From CAIOYC01 sp965277345 (GTDB taxonomy: Bacteria > Pseudomonadota > Alphaproteobacteria > Caulobacterales > Caulobacteraceae): DNA of 64,000 nucleotides. Numbering within the stretch: the stretch's first letter is position 1; every line of letters starts with the position of its first letter. The translations under genes were made by a program, and so were the position numbers. Where the stretch lies: NCBI GenBank assembly GCA_965277345.1, contig CBDICI010000004.1, forward strand, positions 1-64,000. Reading direction: 5' to 3'. Positions 41,241-50,023 of this stretch are shown here, in pieces. The notes below the pieces were generated by a model, which was not told the DNA's origin, searched no databases, and saw only the letters and a list, made by a program, of their open reading frames with translations.

Positions 41241-41813
41241 ATGAGCTCAGCCCTTAAGACTGTCGCGGTGGGCGCCGCCCTCGTCTGCGCCACTATGACC
41301 CTTGGCGGTTGCGGCACGGCGGGCAATGCGCTCGGTTTCAACAAGTCGAGCCCGGATGAATTCCGCGTGGTGGCCAAGGCGCCGCTGGTGGTGCCGCCCG
41401 ACTACGCGCTGCGCCCACCCTCCCCCGGCGAGCCGCGCCCGCAGGAATTGCAGCCCGAAAGCTCGGCTCGCACGGCGCTCCTCGGCCAGCGCGAGGCCGC
41501 GGCCCGCAGCGGCGGCGAGACCCTGCTGGTCAATCGCGCCGGCGCCGAGAAGGCCGATCCCCTGATCCGCTATGTGATGGACGACGAGTTCGGCTCCATC
41601 GCCCACAAGGACAAGAGCTTCGCCGACCGGGTGATGTTCTGGAAGAAGGGCGCGCCCGCGCCGGTGGTGAATGAGAACGTGGTGGGGGCCAAGACCCCCG
41701 CGCCGCTCGACCCCGTCGCCGAGCAGGCCAAGATCAAGTCGCTCACCGGCGATCAGGACGTGATCATCGCCCGCGCCCCCACCGGGATGAAGCTGAAGCT
41801 GCCGGGCCTGTAG
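41241..41813 (+). CDS. DUF3035-type lipoprotein
   Basis: The 190-residue protein has a type II signal peptide with lipobox TLGGC, then a conserved segment DEFRVVAKAPLVVPPDYALRPPSPGEPRPQ that is characteristic of DUF3035 lipoproteins of alphaproteobacteria. The remainder is polar and probably extended. GGAG lies 9 nt before the ATG at 41241. Genes of this family often follow lspA, as here. The role is unknown, probably at the outer membrane. Confidence 0.88.
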   Translation: MSSALKTVAVGAALVCATMTLGGCGTAGNALGFNKSSPDEFRVVAKAPLVVPPDYALRPPSPGEPRPQELQPESSARTALLGQREAAARSGGETLLVNRAGAEKADPLIRYVMDDEFGSIAHKDKSFADRVMFWKKGAPAPVVNENVVGAKTPAPLDPVAEQAKIKSLTGDQDVIIARAPTGMKLKLPGL

Positions 41814-41823
41814 GACTCGAACT

Positions 41824-41944
41824 CCTCCCCCGCGCAGCGGGGGAGGTGGCGGCCCAGCCGACGGAGGGGGTGGCGCTGGAGATAAGCCGGATAGGCGCCC
41901 CCCTCCGCCCCTTCGGGGTCCCCTCCCCCTCTGCGAAGGGGAGG
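41824..41944 (+). repeat. Palindromic repeat element, intergenic copy (same family as in ileS)
   Basis: The left hairpin pairs CTCCCCCGC with GCGGGGGAG (41825-41845), the centre holds GACGGAGGGGG and CGCCCCTTCGGGG, and the right hairpin pairs CCTCCCC with GGGGAGG (41922-41944). The whole is an imperfect inverted repeat in the 196-bp gap between the lipoprotein and epoxide hydrolase genes. Confidence 0.85.
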
Positions 41945-42009
41945 ATTAAAGCCTCGCCTTCCCTCCACGTCACTCTGCTAGCCTTCCAGCAAAGAACAGG
42001 GAGGTCGCG

Positions 42010-43059
42010 ATGTCCGATCGGCTACCAGACATGCCGCCGGTGCAGTATGCCCGGGTGAACGGCATCCGCATGGCCTATTACGAGGCCGGCCCGAGGGGCG
42101 AAGGTATCCCCGTCGTCTTCTCCCACGGCTTTCCCGAGATCGCCTATTCATGGCGTCATCAGATCAAGGCGCTGGCCGAGGCCGGGCGCTGGGTCATCGC
42201 GCCGGACCAGCGCGGCTATGGCCTGACCGAGCGACCGCAGGCGGTGGAAAGCTATGACATCGAGCATCTCAGCGCCGACCTGATCGGCCTGATCGACCAC
42301 TGCGGGGCGAAGACCGCCATCTGGTGCGGCCACGACTGGGGCGGCTTCGTGGTCTGGCAGATGGCGCTGCGCTATCCGGGTCGTACCGCCGGCGTGATCG
42401 GGCTGAACACCCCCTATACCGCGCGCGGGCCAGCGGACCCCATCGCCACCATGCGCGCGCGCATGGGCGAGGAGATGTATATCGTCCACTTCCAGAAGCC
42501 GGGCGAGGCGGACGCGGTCCTCGGCCGCAACATCCGCAACACCATGGACTTCTTCCTGCGTCGGCCCTTGAACGCAGCCGCGGCGGCAAGCGGCGATGCG
42601 GGCGTTTCCCAGGCCTTTTCCGGCGAGGGCTCCAAGGGCTTCGCCAGCGAGCGGCCCAAGGACGGCGCCTCGGTCTTTCCCCTTGTGCGCATGGTGGAGG
42701 CCTATGACCCCGCCCACGACCGTCGGCCCTACTTCCTCACCTATGACGAGTTCGAGGTGTTCGTGGCGGCGTTCGAGCACAGCGGCTTCACCGGCGGCAT
42801 CAATTGGTATCGCAACATGACCCGCAACTGGGAGCGGTCCGCCGACGTGCCGGTGAGTATCGAGGTCCCTTCGCTGATGGTCATGGCCGAGAAGGATGCG
42901 GTGCTGCCGCCCTCCTCCGCCGACCACATGGGCGAGCATATCCCTGACCTGGAGAAGGCGCTGGTCAAGGACAGCGGCCACTGGACCCAGCAGGAGGAGC
43001 CGGAACAGGTGAACCGCATCCTGCTCGATTGGCTCGACAAGCGCTTCCCCAAGGCGTGA
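42010..43059 (+). CDS. Alpha/beta hydrolase, epoxide-hydrolase-like
   Basis: The 349-residue enzyme has the epoxide hydrolase signatures: oxyanion HGFPE, nucleophile Asp in WCGHDWGG, PDQRGYG and the catalytic His in KDSGHWTQQEEPEQV. A lid domain (about 145-260) contains Tyr residues that could polarise an epoxide. GGGAGG lies before the ATG. Haloalkane dehalogenases share the Asp nucleophile, but HGFPE and the C-terminal QQEEPE favour an epoxide hydrolase. The substrate is unknown. Confidence 0.9.
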   Translation: MSDRLPDMPPVQYARVNGIRMAYYEAGPRGEGIPVVFSHGFPEIAYSWRHQIKALAEAGRWVIAPDQRGYGLTERPQAVESYDIEHLSADLIGLIDHCGAKTAIWCGHDWGGFVVWQMALRYPGRTAGVIGLNTPYTARGPADPIATMRARMGEEMYIVHFQKPGEADAVLGRNIRNTMDFFLRRPLNAAAAASGDAGVSQAFSGEGSKGFASERPKDGASVFPLVRMVEAYDPAHDRRPYFLTYDEFEVFVAAFEHSGFTGGINWYRNMTRNWERSADVPVSIEVPSLMVMAEKDAVLPPSSADHMGEHIPDLEKALVKDSGHWTQQEEPEQVNRILLDWLDKRFPKA

Positions 43060-43080
43060 GGCCGCGCTAATCCGCCAGGG

Positions 43081-44052
43081 ATGACCATCGCCAACGGCCA
43101 GTCCCGCCGCACCCTGTACCCGGAGAACGAGCCGTTCGCCTATGGCTGGGCTGAGACCGACGGCCCGCACGAGGTCTATTACGAGGAATGCGGCGCGCCG
43201 AAGGGCAAGCCCTGCGTCATCCTGCACGGCGGTCCGGGCGGGGCGATCAACCCCACCATGCGGCGCTTCTTCGATCCCAAGCGCTGGCGGATGATGCTGT
43301 TCGACCAGCGCGGCTGCGGCAAGTCGCGGCCCAACGCCTCGCTGGAGGACAACACCACCTGGGCGCTGATCGAGGACATCGAGCGGCTGCGCCAACGGGT
43401 GGGGTGCGAGAAATGGACCGTGTTCGGCGGCTCCTGGGGCTCAACCCTGGCGATGGCCTATGCCGCCACCCACCCCGAGCGGGTGGACGCGCTGATCCTG
43501 CGCGGTATCTTCACCCTGACCCGGCGGGAAGTGCGCTGGTTCTATCAGGACGGCGCCTGCGCCCTATTCCCCGACGCGTGGGAACGCTTCCTGGCCCCGA
43601 TCCCGCTCTCGGAGCGGGACGACCTGCTGGGCGCCTATCACCGGCGTTTGACCCATGCCGACACCGCCCTGCGCCGCGAGGCCGCCGCCGCCTGGAGCCG
43701 GTGGGAGGGCGACACCATCTCCATCCGCGGGCCGGAGGCGCGCCCGGCCAAGTTCAACGAGGCCGACTTCGCCGTCGCCTTCGCCCGCATCGAGTGCCAC
43801 TACTTCATCAACCGGGGTTTCTTCGAGTCGGACGACTGGCTGCTCCGTCAGGTCCCCCGCTTCGCCCACATCCCCGGCTTCATCGTGCAGGGCCGCTTCG
43901 ACGTGGTGACGCCGATGGAGACGGCCTGGAAGCTTAAGGCGGCCTGGCCGGCGGCGGAGTTCAATCTGGTCTGGGACGCCGGTCACGCCTCCACCGAACC
44001 CGGCATCATCGACGGCCTGGTCCGCGCCACCGACGCGGCGCTGAAGCTGTAG
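43081..44052 (+). CDS. pip: Prolyl aminopeptidase
   Basis: The 323-residue S33 serine peptidase removes N-terminal proline from peptides in the cytoplasm. Signatures are LYPENEPFAYGW near the N-terminus, oxyanion HGGPGG, FDQRGCGKSRP, nucleophile Ser in FGGSWGSTLA, Asp in GRFDVVTP and His in DAGHAS. Length and motif order are canonical. It lies 21 bp after the epoxide hydrolase gene on the same strand. It could act on peptides released by the exported peptidases in this region. Confidence 0.95.
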   Translation: MTIANGQSRRTLYPENEPFAYGWAETDGPHEVYYEECGAPKGKPCVILHGGPGGAINPTMRRFFDPKRWRMMLFDQRGCGKSRPNASLEDNTTWALIEDIERLRQRVGCEKWTVFGGSWGSTLAMAYAATHPERVDALILRGIFTLTRREVRWFYQDGACALFPDAWERFLAPIPLSERDDLLGAYHRRLTHADTALRREAAAAWSRWEGDTISIRGPEARPAKFNEADFAVAFARIECHYFINRGFFESDDWLLRQVPRFAHIPGFIVQGRFDVVTPMETAWKLKAAWPAAEFNLVWDAGHASTEPGIIDGLVRATDAALKL

Positions 44053-44073
44053 ACAGGGCGTTAGCCGATCTGG

Positions 44074-44421
44074 CTATTCGCCCGAACGGACTTCGATCGA
44101 GGCGTTGTGTCGGTAGAGACGGCTCAGCACGGGCGAGTCCGTCTGCGCCACCGCCTGGCCGACGCCGTCGTGAAAGCAGGCCGACTGCTGGACCGCAGCG
44201 CGATATTGCGGCGCGCTGAACTCCGAAGCGCCGCAGGCCTCCAGCGCCGCGCGATCGATCCGGTCGAGCATCACCCGCGCCTGACGCGGCTGGCTGAGGT
44301 CGAGATCCTTGTAGGCGACCCTTACCGCGCTGGTGCTGTCGGTATCGGCCGTTTGGGCGGAAACCGCGAATGGCGCGGCCAGGGCAAGGGCGGCGAGGCC
44401 GGCCATGAGGATGGTCTTCAT
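44074..44421 (-). CDS. UrcA-family exported protein
   Basis: The 115-residue product has a signal peptide (MAGLAALALAAPFAVSAQ) and the UrcA pattern: VRVAYKDLDLSQPRQARVMLDRIDRAALEACG, then a second Cys in QSACFHDGV, likely disulfide-bonded. UrcA proteins are abundant in Caulobacterales and sphingomonads; their role is unknown. The start at 44421 was chosen because GGGAG precedes it and the signal peptide begins there; upstream codons run into the AT-rich promoter. Confidence 0.85.
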   Translation of the reverse strand: MKTILMAGLAALALAAPFAVSAQTADTDSTSAVRVAYKDLDLSQPRQARVMLDRIDRAALEACGASEFSAPQYRAAVQQSACFHDGVGQAVAQTDSPVLSRLYRHNASIEVRSGE

Positions 44422-44517
44422 AGGTCTACTCCCTGTCGGCCTGTCGAGCGGCCTGTTAAACATGTATTCTGAGTATAGCGCCAAAATTGACGGCATGTGC
44501 ACAAATATCTGCCATTC

Positions 44518-44540
44518 AATTGCACATAGTTTATGCAATT
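44518..44540. promoter_or_regulatory. Inverted repeat in the AT-rich region upstream of the urcA-like gene
   Basis: AATTGCA-N9-TGCAATT is a perfect 7-bp inverted repeat, and CAATTC/GAATTG (44537-44558) overlaps it. The surrounding 100 bp is far more AT-rich than the rest of the window. It may be a regulator-binding site for the leftward gene, about 100 bp before its start. Confidence 0.4.
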
Positions 44541-44592
44541 CTTATCGAAATGAATTGATTAAGCTATAGTCATCGACGGGAGGCGGCGGCCT

Positions 44593-45519
44593 TTAGGACA
44601 GCCGGCGGCCGCTGGCTTGAGGACCCGGCCCGATCTCGACCAGCATGATCTCGGGCGGACTGCCGAAACGCGCCGGCAGGCCCGACTCGCCCAGCCCACG
44701 GGTGACCACCAGCACCCGGCCGCCCCGCACCACCGGCTGATCGAAGCCGGCATTGATGAAGGGCGAGCGGTGGACCACGGCGCCCAGCCAGGGCAGGCGG
44801 ACCTGCCCACCGTGCGTGTGGCCGGCCAGCAGCACGGGCAGGCCGGGCGTGGCGTAGAACTGGCCGGGCTCATGCGCCACGCCGAGGATGGCCACACCGT
44901 GGGGCGCGCCGGCCATGGCGCTCGCCAGGTTCGGGCGCCCGGCGATGGCGTCATCGAGCCCCACCACCCACACATCGCCGTCCGGTCGCCGCAGGCGGAT
45001 GCCGGCGTTCCGCAGCACGCGGATGCCGACGCCCTGCAGGAGCGCCGTCGCCCGATCCGCACTCCACCAGCCGTCGTGGTTGCCGAGCACGGCGACAGCG
45101 CCGTAGCGCGCCTTCAGACCGGCCAGGGCCGCCAACCCCTCCTCGATGGCTTGGTTGGACCTTGAGCTACGGCGCGCCCGCGGCAGACGCGAACCACCCT
45201 CGTCCCAGAGGCCGCCCACATAGTCGCCGCCCAGCACGATCAGGTCGGGGGACAGCGCATTGGCGGTCAGAACCAGGCGGCGGACGCGTTCCGGCGGCAT
45301 ATGGGCGCGGTCCGCATGGAGGTCGGACAGGAACACTACCCGCAGCGGCCCGGTCCCCGCCGGCCAGGCGGGCGTCCTTACCTGCACATAGGCCAAGGCC
45401 AGCGAGCGCGGCTCACGCCAGAACGCCTCGTCGGCAAGCAGGCCGAGGGCCAGCACAAGCCCCGTCGCCAGCGCCGCCAACCCGCCCCAGCGCCTAACCC
45501 ACATTGAGATGCCCGCCAT
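44593..45519 (-). CDS. Membrane-anchored metallophosphoesterase
   Basis: The 308-residue protein has an N-terminal hydrophobic helix (LAALATGLVLALGLLADEAF) and a calcineurin-like domain with all metal motifs: LSDLHAD, GGDYV, GNHDGWW, VAHEPGQ-type His, and GHTHGGQ. It resembles the YkuE-type group of membrane-anchored phosphoesterases. The substrate is unknown; related proteins act on lipid-linked or nucleotide phosphates. It is divergent from the small protein-kdsD pair. Confidence 0.9.
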   Translation of the reverse strand: MAGISMWVRRWGGLAALATGLVLALGLLADEAFWREPRSLALAYVQVRTPAWPAGTGPLRVVFLSDLHADRAHMPPERVRRLVLTANALSPDLIVLGGDYVGGLWDEGGSRLPRARRSSRSNQAIEEGLAALAGLKARYGAVAVLGNHDGWWSADRATALLQGVGIRVLRNAGIRLRRPDGDVWVVGLDDAIAGRPNLASAMAGAPHGVAILGVAHEPGQFYATPGLPVLLAGHTHGGQVRLPWLGAVVHRSPFINAGFDQPVVRGGRVLVVTRGLGESGLPARFGSPPEIMLVEIGPGPQASGRRLS

Positions 45520-45661
45520 GGCCCGCTCCTATCGCTGGACGCGAGACATGGGAAGCGGACAGCGACGCTCGCGCCGACGGCCATCCCCGCCGTTTGCATA
45601 CCAAGGCGCAGTGCTTGGGAGACGGAAGCGTACTTGCTAAGGAGGGAGCCTAGGAGCCCCT

Positions 45662-45865
45662 ATGCCCGATCGCCTGTTCTATCCCCTGGCCGCGCTGTTC
45701 GCCGTGGCGCTCATCGCGCTGTCCAGCGTCTATCCGCAGGGGCAGGGCGCGCGATCGCCCAGACCCTTCGGCCACGCCACCTGGGGGCAGACCCATACGA
45801 AGAAGACGCCCAAGCCCGGCGACCCCGCCGCCTCCGATAAAGCCCGGCTCAAGGGCGCGTTCTGA
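45662..45865 (+). CDS. Small single-helix membrane protein upstream of kdsD
   Basis: The 67-residue product has one N-terminal helix (FYPLAALFAVALIALSSVYPQG) and a polar, basic C-terminal tail. AGGAG lies a few bases before the ATG, and the stop shares one base with the kdsD start (TGATG), so it is translationally coupled to it. No family was recognised. A periplasmic tail is likely, because the helix is preceded by a short N-terminus with Arg and followed by Gln/Gly. Confidence 0.65.
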   Translation: MPDRLFYPLAALFAVALIALSSVYPQGQGARSPRPFGHATWGQTHTKKTPKPGDPAASDKARLKGAF

Positions 45866-46824
45866 TGGCGCCGCCCACCTTCGACGCCGCCGCGGTCGGG
45901 CGCCGGGTATTGACCATCGAAGCCAGGGCGCTGACGGCGATGGCGGAGGGGCTGGGCGAGCATTTCGCCGCCGTGGTGGAGCTGATTCACGGATTGAAGG
46001 GCAGGGTGGTGCTGACCGGCGTCGGCAAATCGGGCCATGTGGCGCGCAAGATCGCCGCCACCCTGGCCTCCACCGGCACCCCCGCCCTCTACGTGCACGC
46101 GACGGAGGCCAGCCACGGCGATCTCGGCATGATTGGCGCGGACGACGCGGTGCTGGCCCTGTCCAAGACCGGAGAGACGCGGGAGCTGGCGGACGTCATC
46201 GCCTATGCCAAGCGGTTCGCCATTCCGCTGATCGCCCTCACCGCCGATCCCGCCAGCGCGCTGGGCGCCGCCGCCGACCATCTGCTGCTCATTCCCCCCG
46301 CGCCGGAGGCGGCGGATGCGTTGAACGCCCCCACCACCTCCACCACCCTGCAGATCGCGCTGGGGGACGCGCTGGCGGTGGCGCTGCTGGAAAAGCGCGG
46401 CTTCAGCCATCAGGACTTCAAGGTCTTCCACCCCGGCGGCAAGCTCGGCGCGGCGCTGCGCACGGTGCGCGACCTGATGCATACGGGCGCCGAGGTGCCG
46501 TTGGTGGCCCTGCACACACCCATGTCGGAGGCGCTGCTGGTGATGACCGAGCGCCGCTTCGGCACGGCCGGCGTCATCGACGGCGAAGGCCGGCTGATCG
46601 GGGTGATCACCGACGGGGACCTGCGCCGCAAGATCGACGGACTGATGCAGCACACGGCGGAGGAGGTGATGAGCCCCCATCCCACCACCATCTCGCCCGA
46701 CGCCCTGGCCGGCGAAGCGCTGAACCTGATGCAGGGTCGGATCACCGTCCTGTTCGCGGTCGAGGCCCACAAGCCGGTGGGCCTGGTGCATATTCACGAT
46801 CTGCTCCGGGGCGGCGTCGCCTGA
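45865..46824 (+). CDS. kdsD: Arabinose-5-phosphate isomerase (KdsD/KpsF type)
   Basis: The 319-residue enzyme interconverts ribulose 5-phosphate and arabinose 5-phosphate, the precursor of Kdo for lipopolysaccharide. An SIS domain (about 40-175: VLTGVGKSGHVARKIAATLASTGTPA, VLALSKTGET) precedes two CBS domains (about 205-315: MSEALLVMTERRFGTAGVID, ITDGDLRRKI). SHQDFKVFHPGGKLG, between the parts, is a family hallmark. It lies near phosphomannomutase and galU genes, giving a sugar-nucleotide context. Confidence 0.95.
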   Translation: MAPPTFDAAAVGRRVLTIEARALTAMAEGLGEHFAAVVELIHGLKGRVVLTGVGKSGHVARKIAATLASTGTPALYVHATEASHGDLGMIGADDAVLALSKTGETRELADVIAYAKRFAIPLIALTADPASALGAAADHLLLIPPAPEAADALNAPTTSTTLQIALGDALAVALLEKRGFSHQDFKVFHPGGKLGAALRTVRDLMHTGAEVPLVALHTPMSEALLVMTERRFGTAGVIDGEGRLIGVITDGDLRRKIDGLMQHTAEEVMSPHPTTISPDALAGEALNLMQGRITVLFAVEAHKPVGLVHIHDLLRGGVA

Positions 46825-46909
46825 GCCTCGGCGAACCATCGCCGCCCCTGACGCGTTGCCGCCGTCACACACCGCGCCTAGTAAGACACGCTCGGGAACC
46901 AGGAAGCTC

Positions 46910-48415
46910 ATGACCGCTCAATTAACGCCGCGCGCCGACATCAAACCCAATACGATCGAGTACGAAACCACTCCGCTGGTGAAGCCCACCGGCTTTCGCG
47001 AGTACGACGCACGCTGGATCCTGGAGACGGAGATCAACCTGCTGGGTATCCAGGCCCTAGGGCTCGGGCTCGGCACGCTGATCCATGAGCAGGGCGTGCG
47101 CCCGACCGTGGTGGTCGGTCATGACTTCCGCGCCTATTCGCTGTCGGTGAAGCAGGCGCTGATGCTGGGCCTGGTTTCGGCCGGCTGCGAGGTGCTGGAC
47201 ATCGGTCTGGCCGTCTCGCCCATGGCCTATTTCGCCCAGTTCGACCTGGATGCGCCCTGTGTGGCTATGGTCACCGCCAGCCACAACGAGAACGGCTGGA
47301 CCGGGGTGAAGATGGGCTCGGACAAGCCCAAGACCTTTGGTCCCGAGCAGATCGAGCCGCTGAAGACGATCGTGCTGGAAGCAAAGGGTGTGGAGCGGCC
47401 GGGGGGCGTGGTGAAGCGTATCGACGGCGTGCGCGAGCGCTACATCGCCTCGGTCTCCCAAACCCCGATCAGGCGCAGGCTCCGCGTGGTGGCCGCCTGC
47501 GGCAATGGCACGGCCGGCGCCTTCGCCCCCGAGGCGCTGAAGCGCATGGGCGTCGAGGTCATCCCCATGGATGCCGAACTCGACTGGACCTTCCCCAAAT
47601 ACAATCCCAACCCGGAGGACCACGAGATGCTGCACGCCATGAGCGAGGCGGTGAAGCGCGAGGGCGCCGATCTGGCGCTGGGCTTCGACGGCGACGGCGA
47701 CCGTTGCGGCGTGGTGGATGATCTCGGCGAGGAAATCTTCGCCGACAAGATCGGCCTGATGCTGGCCCGCGACCTGTCGGACCTGCACAAGAACGCCACC
47801 TTCGTGGTGGACGTGAAGTCCACCGGCCTCTACGCCACCGATCCCGTGCTGAAGGCCAACGGGGCCACGGTGGTCTACTGGAAGACCGGGCACAGCTATA
47901 TCAAGCGCAAGACCGCGGAGCTCGGCGCGCTGGCGGGGTTCGAGAAGTCGGGCCACTTCTTCTTCAACAGCCCACTCGGCTACGGCTATGACGACGGACT
48001 GGTGGCCGCGGCGGCGGTGCTGCAGATGCTGGATCGCAATCCGGGCCGGAAACTCTCCGAACTGCGCCAGGCCCTCCCCCCCGCCTTCACCTCCCTGACC
48101 ATGAGCCCGCACGCCGGGGACGAGGTGAAGTACGGCGTGGTCGACAAGGTGGTGAAGGAATACCAGGACCTGGCGGCCAAGGGCGGCGAAATCCTCGGTC
48201 GCAAGATCAAGGAGGTCATCACCGTCAACGGCGTGCGCGTGGCGCTGGACGACGGCTCCTGGGTGCTGGTGCGCGCCTCCTCCAACAAGCCGGAGCTGGT
48301 GGTGGTGGTGGAAAGTATGCGCTCGGAAGACGATATGCGGGACCTGTTCCGCAGGGAGGTCAAGCCCCGTCTGGCCGCCCATCCCGAGGTCGGCGCCTAT
48401 AATCAGGAAATCTAA
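46910..48415 (+). CDS. Phosphomannomutase/phosphoglucomutase
   Basis: The 501-residue alpha-D-phosphohexomutase shifts phosphate between C6 and C1 of mannose or glucose. The active-site serine loop is TASHNENGWTG, the metal loop GFDGDGDRCG, the sugar-binding loop EKSGHFFF, and the phosphate-binding loop RASSNKPEL. It is longer than typical 460-residue AlgC-type enzymes. AGGA lies 5 nt before the ATG at 46910. The neighbour galU could use the glucose 1-phosphate it makes. Whether mannose or glucose is preferred cannot be read directly. Confidence 0.94.
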   Translation: MTAQLTPRADIKPNTIEYETTPLVKPTGFREYDARWILETEINLLGIQALGLGLGTLIHEQGVRPTVVVGHDFRAYSLSVKQALMLGLVSAGCEVLDIGLAVSPMAYFAQFDLDAPCVAMVTASHNENGWTGVKMGSDKPKTFGPEQIEPLKTIVLEAKGVERPGGVVKRIDGVRERYIASVSQTPIRRRLRVVAACGNGTAGAFAPEALKRMGVEVIPMDAELDWTFPKYNPNPEDHEMLHAMSEAVKREGADLALGFDGDGDRCGVVDDLGEEIFADKIGLMLARDLSDLHKNATFVVDVKSTGLYATDPVLKANGATVVYWKTGHSYIKRKTAELGALAGFEKSGHFFFNSPLGYGYDDGLVAAAAVLQMLDRNPGRKLSELRQALPPAFTSLTMSPHAGDEVKYGVVDKVVKEYQDLAAKGGEILGRKIKEVITVNGVRVALDDGSWVLVRASSNKPELVVVVESMRSEDDMRDLFRREVKPRLAAHPEVGAYNQEI

Positions 48416-48453
48416 ACCTTACCCGCCGACACAGGACGTAGGGGAGATTTTCG

Positions 48454-49329
48454 ATGAGGCGTATCCGTAAGGCGGTCTTTCCGGTGGCGGGGCTCGGCAC
48501 GCGGATGCTGCCCGCCGCCAAGACCGTGGCCAAGGAGATGCTGACGGTGGTGGACCGGCCGTTGATCCACTACGTGCTGGCCGAGGCGCGCGCGGCGGGG
48601 ATCGAGCACTTCGTGCTGGTCACCGGACGCGGCAAGAGCGCGATGGAGGACTATTTCGACCACAATGTCGAACTGGAAGCCACGCTGGAGGCCAAGAAGA
48701 AGACCGCTATCCTGAACGAGCTCATGGCCGACCTGCCCAAGGAGGGCGAGATCAGCTATGTGCGCCAGATGGCCCCGCTGGGGCTTGGTCACGCGGTGTG
48801 GTGCGCCCGCGACATCATCGGCGACGAGCCCTTCGCCGTGCTGCTGCCGGACATGATCATGGACGCGGCGCCCGGCTGCACCGCCCAGATGCTGGCGGCC
48901 TATGAGCAGACCGGCGGGTCGTCCATCATCGCCGTGGAGCCCTGCCCTGCCGGCATGGAGCATCAGTACGGCATCGTCGCGCTGGAGGGCGCGAGCGGAC
49001 GGCTGAACCGGATGACCGGCATGGTGGAGAAGCCCGCGCCGGGGACCGAGCCCTCCAACCTGTTCATCTCCGGCCGCTACGTGCTGACACCCGATATCTT
49101 CCCGGTGCTGAACGAGAGGGCCGCCGGCGCCGGAGGTGAAATCCAGCTCACCGACGCCATGCTGAAACTGCTGCAGGCGGGCCAGCCCTTCCACGCCCTG
49201 GAATACGAGGGCGTGACCTATGACTGCGGCGACAAGCTGGGCTGGCTGCGCGCCAATGTGGCCATGGCGCTGAAGCGCAGCGATATCAACGGCGTGCGCG
49301 AGATGATGGGCCGGGAACTCGCCCGCTAA
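48454..49329 (+). CDS. galU: UTP-glucose-1-phosphate uridylyltransferase
   Basis: GalU makes UDP-glucose from UTP and glucose 1-phosphate for envelope polysaccharides. The 291-residue protein has the nucleotidyltransferase signature FPVAGLGTRMLPAAKTVAKE, then VTGRGKSAMEDYF, LGLGHAVWCA, MVEKPAPG and LTDAMLKLL. It is canonical in length. It follows the phosphohexomutase gene by 38 bp, so the two probably form one unit for UDP-sugar supply. Confidence 0.96.
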   Translation: MRRIRKAVFPVAGLGTRMLPAAKTVAKEMLTVVDRPLIHYVLAEARAAGIEHFVLVTGRGKSAMEDYFDHNVELEATLEAKKKTAILNELMADLPKEGEISYVRQMAPLGLGHAVWCARDIIGDEPFAVLLPDMIMDAAPGCTAQMLAAYEQTGGSSIIAVEPCPAGMEHQYGIVALEGASGRLNRMTGMVEKPAPGTEPSNLFISGRYVLTPDIFPVLNERAAGAGGEIQLTDAMLKLLQAGQPFHALEYEGVTYDCGDKLGWLRANVAMALKRSDINGVREMMGRELAR

Positions 49330-49393
49330 GCTACTGATTTACAACATTTGCTAAGCTAATAATGACCGGGGTTCACGGAACCGGGCCCCGGTC
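49325..49393 (+). promoter_or_regulatory. Direct repeats and hairpin between galU and the hemerythrin gene
   Basis: GCTAAGCTA occurs at 49325-49333 (overlapping the galU stop) and 49350-49358, 25 bp apart, in an AT-rich stretch. A hairpin follows, GACCGGGG (49364-49371) with CCCCGGTC (49386-49393). The hairpin may end galU transcription; the direct repeats could be a regulator site for the hemerythrin-like gene. Confidence 0.4.
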
Positions 49394-49431
49394 GGTTGCG
49401 CTATCCCTCCACACCCCCGACGGAGGCCGAG

Positions 49432-50013
49432 ATGGCGACCAAGGCACGCGCGAAGAAATCCACCAGCGGCACCGTCGCGGTAAAACGCTATGACGGCCGC
49501 ACGGTGCGGCAGCCCGAGGCGATCGCTTTCCTGATGAAGAAGCATCGGGAGGTCGAGGGCTATTTCGACCAGTTTGAGCACGCCGAAGACGACGCCGAAA
49601 AGGCCAAGCTGGTGAATACCATCTGCCTCGCCCTCGCCGTCCACGCCAAACTCGAAGAAGAGCTGTTCTATCCTACCGCCGAGAACACCATCGAGGAGCC
49701 CGATTTGGTCGATGAGGCCTGGGTGGAGCACGCCACGGCCAAGGACCTCATCGCCCAGCTCGAAGGCATGAAGGTCGGCGACGAATATTACGACGCCAAG
49801 GTCAAGGTGTTAGGCGAATACATCGCCCATCATGTGAAGGAGGAGGAGACTGAACTCTTTCCCCAGACCGTCCGCGCCGGCATGGAGCTGAACACCCTCG
49901 GCAAGACGCTGGAAGCCCGCGCCGAGGAGTTAATGACGGCGTTCGGCGACCCGCAAAGCCGAACGACCAAGGCGGCGGTGCGGGAAGAAGCGGGCGCCGG
50001 CGCCCACCTCTAA
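49432..50013 (+). CDS. Hemerythrin-like HHE domain protein
   Basis: The 193-residue protein has a Lys/Ala-rich N-terminus and a four-helix HHE cation-binding domain (about 35-150). Its ligands are visible as LMKKHREVEGYF, AVHAKLEEELFYP, EHATAKDLIAQLE and HHVKEEETELFP. It should bind a di-iron centre and may sense or store oxygen or nitric oxide, or protect against stress. GGAGG precedes the ATG at 49432. The basic tail, absent from minimal hemerythrins, could bind nucleic acid. Confidence 0.9.
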   Translation: MATKARAKKSTSGTVAVKRYDGRTVRQPEAIAFLMKKHREVEGYFDQFEHAEDDAEKAKLVNTICLALAVHAKLEEELFYPTAENTIEEPDLVDEAWVEHATAKDLIAQLEGMKVGDEYYDAKVKVLGEYIAHHVKEEETELFPQTVRAGMELNTLGKTLEARAEELMTAFGDPQSRTTKAAVREEAGAGAHL

Positions 50014-50023
50014 CCCGTCCGGA

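Noticed and set aside
49377..49397. GGAAC followed by GTT upstream of the hemerythrin gene as an EcfG promoter
   Set aside because: The spacer is 13 bp, not 16-17, and GGAAC lies within the loop of the hairpin.
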